A stretch of DNA of 64,000 bases from Imbricaverruca yamaguchii (taxonomy: Eukaryota > Arthropoda > Thecostraca > Neoverrucidae): NCBI GenBank assembly GCA_034440575.1, contig JAOTOL010001568.1:1-64000 (forward strand), written 5' to 3'. The position numbers and the translations under genes are program-made. How positions within the stretch are numbered: position 1 is the stretch's first letter; each line of letters starts with the position of its first letter. Below the pieces are notes generated by a model that had not been told where the DNA came from, searched no databases, and saw only the letters and a list, made by a program, of their open reading frames with translations. Shown piece by piece: positions 11,487 through 21,868 of this stretch.

Positions 11487-11709
11487 CAACTATAATATGG
11501 AAATATGCAACACATATAGGTAATCAAAATCAGAAGAAAAAAGAAGAAAAATCCTGTAGTATGTTTCATTGCATCCATAAATATATGCAAACCCTGAAAG
11601 TTAAAATATCTGCATGCTTTAAAATGTCGGTTCTCTGCCGCGCGCAGTTCTTTCACCAACCGCCAAAACCCTGAGGGGGGTTTGAAGACCCCTGCCGAGA
11701 CGGCGCGAG
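11487..11709 (+). mobile_element. TTAA-element family 1 fragment, split by the LINE
   Basis: The end at 11690-11709 followed by TTAA (11710-11713) matches the right terminus of the family 1 elements at 26866, 50968 and 53504. About 27 more bases of the same fragment lie left of the LINE (6748-6774). The LINE thus inserted into an older, truncated DNA element. The counterpart without a LINE is at 59998-60257. Confidence 0.7.
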
Positions 11710-11713
11710 TTAA

Positions 11714-13215
11714 CAGATATATCATGATGTCAGTCCGTGTTGTTTGTTATTTTGTTCTTTATTTAATTTTGTTGTTCTTGCGTTATTTTGTTCAAAGAGC
11801 TGCGCAAGAAGCACTCGAGCTGTATGTCATGCTCATTTATTTATTCACCAAGCGAGCTGAGATGTGATGTTCAATATTGGTACCTGAAGAAAACGAGTCA
11901 GTAGCTGTCCATAACGTGCGGTTTCGCCGACATCGGATTATCGTGTTCCAGGTTTTGACGTCACAGCTCCGATATCCGACACCAAGCTGGTCAAGATTGA
12001 TCAGGTCGGCGAATGAGGCTCATTAGCTAAGCCAAGCGGCGGAGTGTCAACTTGCATCACGAATTACATCTCATCCTGAGCGTGGAGCTCAGCAGATGTT
12101 GATCAGTTCATGTTCTTTCCAGTGCGAAACACCAGACGGCGATCGCAGAGGCAATATGTGCGAGCCTATGTGCGAAATCATATTAATACACAACTCCTAC
12201 GCGACTGAAGTGCAAACTCAAGTACAGGAACGCTAAGGATGACCAGGCACGATAAGCATTTGAAATCACTAGGTGATATTGGTATGCGGCTTTCCCGACA
12301 TATCGCACAACATGTTACATAAATGCTGACATAAAATATATCTGTCCCGAGATCAGAAGCTAAGAAATAATGTGTTGGCCGAATTTGCAACATGTCCTAT
12401 AAATCCACACTTGGCAGAATTAAGGTTTACGCGAGGAACAAATAACACAGAACGTGTGCGGGTCGGTCTTGCCGGAACAGGTAGGTAGAAGTAAGGAGAA
12501 AGGTGAAATGCGGAAGTGTCGGCCAGGAGCATCACAAGCTAGAGACGTGGGAGAGCAGCTGGTGTGAACATTCAGCCAGGGTATAAATGTGTGTTCCACA
12601 CCACCGTCCCGCACTGTGTGGATTTTAGCCGTGCCAATCCAGATCACACTGCAGGGTTCTAAATTTGATTTGACATTTGCACAATAGGCTGAAATTAGAG
12701 CCCGCGTTTATTTGATTCGCGTCAACGGCACGACTGGAAGGGCCTCATCAACATGTCACGTGTTCCATTTGTGCACTTATGTGTTGCACATCAGAGGAAA
12801 AAGTGAGCTTCGAATCTAATGTAAATGACGCCCAGATCTTTGGTGGAACAAACTGCTTCCAGCTCTTATTTTCGCATGACGATTTTGGTTTGGAGACGGG
12901 TGCCCACCTGAACGTTGTGGTTATTGATTTGCACTTTGTCGGATGGAATGCTTAATATTAATGTTAAAACGTTAATGCCTTTATAACTGTTCGAAAGATC
13001 TTGGCCTTCTTCCAGAGGTGTAGAAAATAGCTCATTGGTCGGAGACTGATTGGTCGCTTCTGTCACCAGAAACGTGAACCCACTTCCCTGGCACATTCTC
13101 GACTGATGCACGCATTAATGTCGCCTGGCCCGCATTATTTGTGTGTTGGAATCTACTCCAATGTACTGTGCCCTTTTCACTGCGTCGGACACAGAACATT
13201 TGTGTCCGCCAGACA
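11714..13215. other. Palindrome-arm DNA without a recognised gene
   Basis: This stretch is matched in reverse complement by about 57770-59993 of the right arm. It has short frames on both strands, none with a family resemblance or flanking splice sites that agree between the two arms. At about 12975 the right arm has an extra 735 bases. Confidence 0.5.
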
Positions 13216-13219
13216 CGCA

Positions 13220-13450
13220 GACACGGTGATGGTTTGTATGAAACGAATGTCATACACCCAGGCTGTGGGTACATATGTACGTCAGGGTCGGCACATACGC
13301 AGACACGATGACGGTGTGTAGGAAACCAATGTCATACACCCGGGCTGTGGGTACATATGCACGTCAGGGTCGGAACATACGCAGACACGGTGACGGTGTG
13401 TAGGAAACTAATGTCATACACCCGGGCTGTGGGTACATATGCACGTCAGG
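13220..13450 (+). repeat. 82-bp tandem repeat, about 2.8 copies
   Basis: Units begin GACACGRTGACGGTGTGTA, and the last two start at 13302 and 13384, giving a period of 82. The mirror locus in the right arm (57360-57765) has about five copies, so copy number has changed since duplication. Confidence 0.85.
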
Positions 13451-14154
13451 GTTGGTTAACTTACCAGAGGACGCGCAACTCAGGGCTGTCGTACGGTCCA
13501 AATCACGATACATGAGCTCCCTAGTTCAGTTCCCAAGATCTTGTGGGAAAGTGAACATTTTGGTGACACATCTTAGCCAATACCACTATTGCTTCCAGTC
13601 TGGCTTCAAGACATCCTTGGGCTTAAGCAGATCATCATAATACTTTATACTGGGAATGGATTTCAAAGCGGCTCTTTAAGTTGAAAAAAATCCATGCAAC
13701 TCTTCGGTATGGGATCTGGCCTCATCCGTTGAAATGCAGCGTCCATGGGACGGGGACCCAGCTGTCGAACCAGGGCGGCAGTCTGTGTCGGATGGTGACC
13801 GTGGGAACATGAACTGCGATAGCGGACTCGAGCATTGCATAGAGTATGTCAGCGGACTGGTTTCCAACTGACTACGTGTAACAGAGCACCGGAAAATTAC
13901 CTTTGCCAGTCATAATTATATTTCCAGAGGCCTATGGGGGCACTGTGGAGGAACAAAACCACGACCACTTATACTTCTCACAATTTTTAACCATGTATGC
14001 ACCCTTAGGAGTAACTCATATAATGTCAAACATTCTGAGCGGAATTTCATGCTGTGGGATACATAGGTCGTCCTGTCCTTCTGGAATATGACGCAGAGGG
14101 CATTTAGCGGAATATTTGGATGAATTACGATATCATATGGCAAAATGGGTGTTC

Positions 14155-15900
14155 TATGCACGGTGAAGGGGTCCGGTGAAGGGGACCGAAGAAGGGAACC
14201 GGAGAAAGGGTCCGGAGAAAGGGACCGGAGAAAGGGATCGTAGAAGTAGACCGGAATAGGGGACCGGTGAAGGGGATCGGTGAAGGGGACCAGTGAAGTG
14301 GACCGGGGAAGGGGACCGGGGAAGGGGACCGGGGAAGGGGACCGGGGAAGGGGACCGGGGAAGGGGACCGGGGAAGGGGACCGGGGAGGGCCGGGGAAGG
14401 GGACCGGGGAAGGGGACGGGGGACCGGGGGAGGGGACCGGGGAAGGGGGCCGGGGGAGGGGACGGGGGAAGGGGACGGGGGAAGGGGACCGGGGAAGGGG
14501 ACCGGGGAAGGGGACCGGGGAAGGGGACCGGGGAAGGGGACCGGGGAAGGGGACCGGGGAAGGGGACCGGGGAAGGGGACCGGGGAAGGGGACCGGGGAA
14601 GGGGACCGGGGAAGGGGACCGGGGAAGGGGACCGGGGGGGACCGGGGAAGGGGACCGGGGAAGGGGACCGGGGAAGGGGACCGGGAAGGGGGGAAGGGGA
14701 CCGGGGAGGGGGACCGGGGAAGGGGACCGGGGAAGGGGACCGGGGAAGGGGACCGGGGAAGGGGACCGGGGAAGGGGACCGGGGAAGGGGACCGGGGAAG
14801 GGACCGGGGAAGGGGACCGGGGAAGGGGACCGGGGAAGGGGACCGGGGAAGGGGACCGGGGAAGGGGACCGGGGAAGGGGACCGGGGAAGGGGACCGGGG
14901 AAGGGGACCGGGGAAGGGGACCGGGGAAGGGGACCGGGGAAGGGGACCGGGGAAGGGGACCGGGGACCGGGGAAGGGGACCGGGGAAGGGGACCGGGGAA
15001 GGGGACCGGGGGGGACCGGGGGGGACCGGGGAAGGGACCGGGGAAGGGGACCGGGGAAGGGGACCGGGGAAGGGGACCGGGGAAGGGGACCGGGGAAGGG
15101 GACCGGGGAAGGGGACCGGGGAAGGGGACCGGGGAAGGGGACCGGGGAAGGGGACCGGGAAGGGGACCGGGGAAGGGGACCGGGGAAGGGGACCGGGAGG
15201 GGGGAAGGGGACCGGGGAAGGGGACCGGGGAAGGGGACCGGGGAAGGGGACCGGGGAAGGGGACCGGGGAAGGGGACCGGGGAAGGGTACCGGGAAGGGG
15301 ACCGGGGAAGGGGACCGGGGAAGGGGACCGGGGAAGGGGACCGGGGAAGGGGACCGGGGAAGGGGACCGGGGAAGGGGACCGGGGAAGGGGACCGGGGAA
15401 GGGGACCGGGGAAGGGGACCGGGGAAGGGGACCGGGGAAGGGGACCGGGGAAGGGGACCAGGGGAAGGGACCGGGGGGACCGGGGAAGGGCGGGGAAGGG
15501 GACCGGGGAAGGGGACCGGGGAAGGGGGGAGGGGACCGGGGAAGGGGACCGGGGAAGGGGACCGGGGAAGGGGAAGGGGACCGGGGAAGGGGACCGGGAA
15601 GGGCCGGGGAAGGGGACCGGGGAAGGGGACCGGGGAAGGGGACCGGGGAAGGGGAAGGGGACCGGGGAAGGGGACCGGGAAGGGCCGGGGAAGGGGACCG
15701 GGGAAGGGGACCGGGGAAGGGGACCGGGGAAGGGGACCGGGGAAGGGGACCGGGGAAGGGGATCGGGGAAGGGGACCGGGGAAGGAGACCGGGGAAGGGG
15801 ACCGGGGAAGGGGACCGGGGAAGGGGACCGGAGAAAGGGACTGGAGCAGGGTACCGGAGAAAGGGACTGGAGAATGGGACTGGGGAAGGGGATACACTGT
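14155..15900 (+). repeat. 13-bp G-rich satellite (left arm)
   Basis: About 130 units of ACCGGGGAAGGGG make up this array, diverging towards both edges. Because 13 is not a multiple of three and the unit lacks stop codons, all frames stay open. This produces apparent proteins of 545-682 residues that are not real. The plus strand has four G tracts in every two units, so quadruplex formation is possible. Small unit deletions are scattered through the array. Confidence 0.95.
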
Positions 15901-16425
15901 ATTTACTATGTTCGTAGATGTAATCTGGCAAATCATATACCATGAAATCCATTAGCCGCACCAACTACAAGGTCACCGCGAGCGGAACACGGCATAACAG
16001 CACATTTGCTAATTGAAGCCAGCTAGACTGAATATGCTTGTGTCGATCATTACCGTCATGGATACTGCACGGCGGCAACGTCGTGGGCGGGGTTGGTCTG
16101 AAGCGCGGTTTGTATGGGGGATAGATGTCAGGTATTTGGGGAGGGGGGCATTGTCTGGTTATGTCTAGACGGGACGAAAGATGTGACAAGGGGTTGTTTG
16201 CTTAGGGTTTTGTCTGGCTTGGTTATTCAGGTAGTGAGGGAGTATGTTAGGGGAGCGGATGGTAGAGGGTGCATGGTTAAGTCCGGAGTGGAAGTGGGAA
16301 GTGATTGGGAAGGAGTTGGTGTGGGGTTGCCTGGTTATGTCTGGAAGGGGGAAGTGGTAGAGGGGTCATAGGGGATGTCTGGTTGTGTCTGCAACAGGGA
16401 AGTGGGAAGTGGTGGTGGTGGGGGG

Positions 16426-17179
16426 GGGGGGTCATAGAGGGATGTCTCAGAGTCGCTGGTCGTAGTGGTCCTAAAGTGGTTTTGGAGCCTTCTTCGATCA
16501 CTGGTCTCAGACGTCTGGCCTTGCTCAATATCGGTGGTGGTGAAATCGAACGCGTACTACGGCGCGCACATGAGCCAGATGCTTCCGCACGGCCGCCCCC
16601 CGGCGGCCATGCTTGTTACACCCACGGACGCTGGGTGGGTGATCTCCGGTCCGTGCCGACCTCGTTTCCGGTGGGCCGGCTTCCCAGCCGGTGCAGCCCA
16701 CAGTGAGCGGTGGCCCGCGAATCCACTGTGTCGTATGAACGGTTATCATTTGTCATATAATCATGTCGTCGTGTAGTCAAGTCCTCGGCGGCCCGTGGCC
16801 CGCCAATCCACTGTGTCCTATGAACTGTCATCATATATCTTATCATCCTGTCGCCGTATAGTCAAGTCTTGCCGGCGCCCCGTACATCGTCCATCCTGAC
16901 ACAAATTTATAAAGCGAGGCCAATTTTCTCACTGTCAACACTTCCCTTCGTCAGTGAACCTAGCTTGGCCGTGGCGATTGGGAAGGCTAGAGAAACCGCG
17001 TGGGTGGAGCGACTTAGGTTGGAGGGGGGGAGGTGTCGTGAGAGTAATGGGTGAACATTGGAATTTAAATTGAGTCAGGTGTCGTTTGTTTGCCGCTAGG
17101 TGTCACGGTGGGAGGACGTCCGTTGGAGCTCCAGGTTTCCAGATAAGTCGTTGCAGAACAGGGCAGTACTCTAGTCTAA
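16426..17179. other. Palindrome inner edge and short duplicated block
   Basis: Homology to the right arm stops at a G run near 16421-16431. Beyond it, a block of about 100 bases around 16700-16790 (ATCCACTGTGTCGTATGAAC and following) recurs at 16800-16875. I see no gene. Confidence 0.5.
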
Positions 17180-17520
17180 GCTGTGGATAGGTGTTTAGCA
17201 ATTACTTCTGTGATTATATTCAATTAGTTTTTATGTGATAAGCATTCTGGTAGCACGCAAACTATACTAAATTAACCCAGCGACGCTGCCGTGCGCCATC
17301 TTCTTGCTAGGCGAGGCCTCGTGACTTTAGGCGTGTTCTCGACGCTTCGATTTCTGTAGTAGGAGATATTACAAGTGTGTAGATTTCATAAGTACATTAG
17401 ACAACATTCATACTATCCTAACATACTTTATTTCCTTTTGTTGTCCATAGTGTGTTTGGTGTTGAAGTTTAAGATAGAGTTTAATTGGTAGTAAGTTGAG
17501 GGTATTCATAAGTGCTGTGT
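17180..17520 (+). mobile_element. Diverged LINE 5' UTR fragment
   Basis: Several blocks occur in the same order as the full-length LINE leader at 6875-7070. They are GTGTTTAGCAATTACTTCTG, the AATTAACCCAG...GCTGCC..GCGCCAT block and GAAGTTTAAGATAGAGTTTA. Spacing differs and no ORF1 follows, so this looks like an old relative of the 6775 element rather than a recent copy. Confidence 0.5.
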
Positions 17521-18864
17521 GACTGTTCATTTTTCTGTCTAGCCATAAGTGATATCAAAAGGGATATTCATATAGTTGTCTACTTTTCTCCAAATTCATT
17601 TCAATAATGTGGGTGGTTGAGAGGAAGTGGAAGGGACGTTCGTTGTATGTTGTGTGGTCATTGTTGAGGAGCCAGCTGATGTGCAGTTGAATGTTAGTTG
17701 TGGTGCAGTAGTTTGTGATATGGTGTCCACCGTTGGTGTATTTGGTGTAATGCATGATTGTGTTTGACGGTAAGTGGGCGGTGGCATATGGTGCATTGTG
17801 GTCGTGGACGTTGTAATATGAGGTACGAGTGAGTACGATTGTTGTGTCCAATTCACAAGCGTGTCAGTGTGCATTCCTCATGTCTGCTGTTTTGGTCAAT
17901 GGTGCTCCAGTGTTTGTGTTTCGGATATACTTCATGAAGTCGTGCTTGTGCCGGCGTTGCGAGCATAATGCGCGGCGACATATCAACCGTTGTGCCGTAT
18001 TGTCCGGCCTGACGCCGTTCGTGATATTTGGTAGCTATGTCACCTGTTGTTCGACATTTGGCGCCGCTCGAACGGCTGGAAATAAGACAGGTATGGGACT
18101 GGCGCCGACCCGATTTTTGTGCGGTCAGCATTATAATAGCAAATATAATTAACTTGCAGATGCTCCCATCCGTAACGTCATGAGCAACCCTGGCACTGCC
18201 AGGTTATTTCTCGTTTTACAACTGATCAACGTGTGGGATCGCTTTGAACTGTCAAGGATAAAACTATGCGCCGAGTTATGAGCGGCGTTTCTAGCCGTTT
18301 GTTGGAGAAATGTTAGACGGAGCTGCGCTTCCAGAGCTTTGAAGCTGATTGTGGGCAACACACAGTATGAGTAAGTTTCCACAGCGTTTTTGTTCAGCAA
18401 AACAAAAATGCACCGTGCGTCGATGTCACATCGCCGGTTTCGCCATAGTCACAACGCCTGCAGCACACGGAATGGTGAAAAAGCCCCTGAACGTTCGATT
18501 TCAATTCACTCATGTATGCCGTGCAATGTACATGTGCTCATAGATATTCTAACTTTGCTTCGCCATGTGGCGACAGGGTGTCAAGGTACGTGCATTTCAT
18601 CATAATAACACTCTTGCATCGTTCATTGAAAGTCACGCCTAGAGATTGCGGCCGATGAGTATGTTCGCTAATGCAGAACGTGTAAGACAGCCTGATGTAT
18701 GATGTCCCCGGCTGCACGCATTGTACAGTATACACATGGCATGTAACAGAGAATGGAAAGCCGACATCCAACGATTCTTTATGGATTAGCCGGACGAATT
18801 TCGGAAATGCACGAATAATTCACAGCCAATACTCACAAACATAGGAGTGGGTAGTAACGTAACA
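17521..18864. other. Intergenic DNA, nothing recognised
   Basis: Short frames exist on both strands, but none shows a known domain, signal peptide or paired splice sites. The GTGGTG-rich stretch at 17600-17850 could be more degraded LINE leader. Confidence 0.4.
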
Positions 18865-19008
18865 ACACTCCTTATGCACATCGTTCCTACCTATACCCAT
18901 ACACATACCCCCTATCTCATGGTGACCTAACGTATCAGGCCATACGTTCCTACCTATACCCATGCACATACCCACTCTCTCATGGTGACCTAACGTATCA
19001 GGCCATAC
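18865..19008. repeat. About 63-bp tandem duplication beside a lectin exon
   Basis: The block CGTTCCTACCTATACCCATR through GGTGACCTAACGTATCAGGC is present twice, back to back. It starts exactly where C-type-lectin-like coding similarity ends, just inside a possible splice donor (GTATGG, minus strand, 19008-19003). Confidence 0.75.
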
Positions 19009-19617
19009 GTTTCCAAGCGACACAATCGAGCGGTTAAATGCATCTCGGAAGATATTCTTCTCCTGGAGATCGTTGATGCCCAACCATTGGTATGTGTTGG
19101 GAAATGGCATGTTGAGGATGAAGACCATTTGCTCATAGGTGACCGGGAAGGCAGGGATAGCGGCTGGGTCGTCTTCAGCACAGGCCATGATCAGCCTGTG
19201 CAATCCTGGACCAGGCACGACTATCTTCTAATGAGCACGGTAGGCTACCCCGTGGTCCTCGAAGAGGGTGTAGCCGGGCGGGAAGCGGCGCTGGTACAGG
19301 CTGCTGCTGGTGGCGGTCAGCGGGTTTTCTGGAGAGTACAGCGGCCACAGCCGGCACTCACGTGAGTCCCTGTCGTAGCTCCACCTGAGGCAGTTGAGGG
19401 TGCTGTCCGGCAGGTCGGGCTCCGGCTGGTGTGCGGCGCAGAGGACGGCGCACATCAGCTCAGATGGTGCCGCCACTGCGCCCGTCAGCGGGTGTTGGGC
19501 GTGCACCACATCCCGCGCCACGTACTAGCCGGCATCTGCCGTCAGTGTGCTGCAACAGGTGGGAAAGAACAGAGTCAGATAACTGCCGGAGGCGATCAGG
19601 AGCACGGACAGCCACAT
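19009..19617 (-). pseudogene. PAN plus C-type-lectin-like secreted protein remnant
   Basis: One minus-strand frame carries the whole architecture. It has a hydrophobic start resembling a signal peptide (ATG at 19617; MWLSVLLIASG). A PAN/apple-like stretch follows with C-A-V-L-C and C-L-R-W-S-Y-D...C-R-L spacing (about 19450-19340). Then comes the start of a C-type lectin fold: PPGY-x-LFED, ACAEDD-A-IPAFP-TYEQM, and WLGINDLQEKN ending near 19009 with a candidate donor. The frame is broken by two TAG codons, at 19527-19525 and 19230-19228. The first could be avoided if an exon starts right after that TAG, which would act as an acceptor AG. The second has no obvious splicing explanation. The C-terminal half of the lectin domain was not found. 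It is either a decaying gene or a gene with an intron pattern I cannot resolve. Secretion and ligand binding are inferred from the family. Confidence 0.5.
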
Positions 19618-19957
19618 CCTGTACGCTTCAGGCCCAGACGTCGACTGAATCGACTTCACCCGACACCGACCAACTACGCGCCCGTCCGACTTCATACCGC
19701 TGAAGGATGCGGCGTTGTGTATGTCATCTTCATGCATTATTGAATATGTAGCGGTGTGTGCAATCAGCCAAATTTTGAGGCAGACATCGTGGAGGTCTAC
19801 ATTTCAATGACACGGGCAAGCTTGTTGTGTCAATCGCCCTGCAAGTAGTAGTTCCTGGAAACCGTGCTTTGGATCCTTCACACTCCAGTAGCAGAGTGTG
19901 GTCCCCACCATGTCGACGCCACTTTCGTCAGTCGTTACCCATATCACCAGCCACTAA
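19618..19957. other. Upstream of the lectin remnant, nothing recognised
   Basis: The minus-strand frame of the lectin remnant stays open to about 19737, but that extension shows no domain. No promoter motif stands out. Confidence 0.4.
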
Positions 19958-20346
19958 CCTGCAACGTGCGAAGTATCCCTGCTATGTGTGAAGTACCCCT
20001 GTTATACGTGAAGTATCTCTAACATGTGTGAAGTACCCATGATCTGTGTGAAGTCCCCATGTTGTGTGTGAAGTACACCTGTTGTTTGAAGTACCCCTGT
20101 TGTGTTTGAAGTACCCCTGTTTTTGTGTGTGAAGTACCACTGTTATGTGTGAAGTACTCCTGTGATACGTGAAGTATCCCTTTTATGTAGGAATTACCCT
20201 TGCTGTGTGTGAACTATCCCTGTTATACATGAAGACCCCTAGTTGTCTGTGAAGTGTCCCGGCTATGTGTGAAGTTCCACTGCTTTGTGTGAAGTACCTA
20301 TGTTTTATGTGAAGTACCACTGCTGTGTGTAAAGTTTTCCTGTTAT

Positions 20347-21476
20347 CATGCGCCCTCGAGGGTCTCTGAGAATTGCGCGCACTGGAGGGTGAGGATGGAT
20401 TCCGCCCCCTCTAAGATATCGGCTCCTATTAAAGCTGGACTAACGAGATACTCATGGTAGATGAGTACGGTAGAGAACTTTATCGTGTGCACATTGTATG
20501 ACCTTAGGTAAATATCTTTAAGGTCAAATGAGGTCACATATGTCAAAATTGTATTGTTTTGCGTGGTTTGGCTTGTCGTTGCTATGGATCGCTGTGATTG
20601 TGTTTAATTACTTCAAAATAACAACGATGTTTTGGACATTACTAATGACACAATACAGACGCTGCACCTGCATTTGACATCAGGTCACCTATACAGCAGC
20701 ACTTTATCAAGTCAATACTTGCTCCAGTTACCGGAACCGGACCGTCCACCCGACTGCTCCGTAAAGGAGTGAAGTACATGAAGAAGTTTCGTTCGTTCGT
20801 TACTGGTTTTACGACGCATCGACCGTTGAATCATGTAGCGTCGCCAATCTCTCCCGCCGATTAGTCGCGGGCGAAGAGTAGCGACAGGCGATACTCGAAC
20901 CCACAGCCTTTCGATTGTGAGACGGGCAACTTACCCCTAGGCTACTTGTCCACTACATGAATAAGGTATGGAAGCTCTTAGGTACACGATGACAAATAGT
21001 AGTTTTCAGGATGTGCAGGGAGCAACATGCAGAGTGACATCAATCGCATGGCAGTCATTTGCATTTATGACATCATTCCCGTTGAACATGTTTGGTTCAG
21101 TTAGCCTGTCATGAACTTGACCTGACTTAACCTCAGTGACCTAACATGACCTTGAAACTATATAGCAAAACAATATACATCAAGCAAGTCGCTAGTGTTA
21201 CTAAGGACACTTCCCTTCGCCTCCTCCGGGAACTCCTCCGGGAAGCGCATAGGCGCCGATTTTCTTGTGGTCTGGAGCTAGGATTTTATATTTCATTTCA
21301 CGGCCCCTAACTCGGAAGATTGCCTGCCGTTTTCCGTTTTCTTACCTTATGCAACGCTCCGGTCATTTCTAAGCACGCATGCAAGAAATGCCGTATATCT
21401 ACCGGTTAAATCTTGAGTTCTGTACAAAAAACGAGGGGTGTGTGGATTTCGCTCCCCCTCCACTACAGGGCGCGTG
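20347..21476 (-). mobile_element. TTAA-element family 2 (with nested SINE)
   Basis: The termini CATGCGCCCT and AGGGCGCGTG form an imperfect inverted repeat. The flanks are TTAT (20343-20346) and TTAA (21477-21480), consistent with a TTAA target, one copy mutated. Its first ~400 bases match, in reverse complement, the right part of the element ending at 26612. There is no transposase frame, so it would be non-autonomous. TTAA targeting and CC-rich ends recall piggyBac-type elements, but that assignment is inference. Confidence 0.75.
20775..20961 (-). mobile_element. tRNA-derived SINE with 8-bp target duplication
   Basis: TACATGAA flanks the insert at 20775-20782 and 20954-20961. On the minus strand it begins with a tRNA-like head (TAGCCTAGGGGTAAGTTGCC, then GGTTCGAGTATCG). 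It has a body containing GGTCGATGCGTCGTAAAA and a short AACG-repeat tail. Related bodies occur at 36828-36977 and 40870-41060. Confidence 0.85.
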
Positions 21477-21868
21477 TTAAGTGTGAAGTATTCCTGTTTT
21501 GTTTGAAGTACCCTGTTATACCTAGTGTCCCTGATATGTGTGAAATACCCCTGCTATGAAGGAAGTACCCCTGTTGTGTGAAGTACACCCGTTGTGTGTG
21601 AAGTAAGCCTGTTGTGTGTGAAGTACCCCTGTTGTGCATGAAGTACCCTGCTATGTCTGAAGTACCCCTGTTGTGTGTGAAGTACCCGGCTATGTCTGAA
21701 GTACCCCTGTTGTGTGTGAAGTACCCCTGTTGTGTGTGAAGTACGCTTGTTATGTGGAAGTACCCCTGTTGTGCATGAAGTACCCGGCTGTCTGAAGTAC
21801 CCCTGCTATGTCTGAAGTACCCCTGCTGTGTGTGACGTGCCCCTGTTATGCGTGAAGTAGCCCCGCTG

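Larger units (their letters stand above)
3318..16425 (+). repeat. Left arm of a giant imperfect palindrome
   Basis: This interval reads, in reverse complement, as 54950-64000 at the other end of the window. Several landmarks correspond. 3318 matches the window end at 64000. The SINE at 5450-5785 pairs with 61535-61872. The 82-bp repeats at 13220-13450 pair with 57360-57765. The satellite at 14155-15900 pairs with 55436-56660. The mutual inner edge is about 16425/54950. Sampled stretches differ at roughly 2-3% of bases (five residue changes across one 71-codon stretch). The arm is about 4 kb longer than its partner, mainly because of the LINE at 6775-11486. No host gene is evident in the arm. 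Confidence 0.93.
19958..21868. repeat. 20-bp minisatellite split by a transposon
   Basis: The unit CCCCTGTTGTGTGTGAAGTA fills 19958-20342. It is interrupted by a TTAA element (20347-21476) and resumes until about 21868. Units vary by a few bases. The same unit on both sides shows that a single array was split by the insertion. The array ends in a short pyrimidine-rich CCCCGCAG. Confidence 0.9.

Noticed and set aside
14155..15900. CRISPR-like array of regular repeats
   Set aside because: There are no unique spacers. It is a contiguous satellite in eukaryotic DNA.
13916..15964. Proline/serine-rich 682-aa and 603-aa frames and glycine-rich 545-550-aa frames
   Set aside because: They are translations of the 13-bp satellite in several frames on both strands. 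No frame is preferred and copy number differs between arms.
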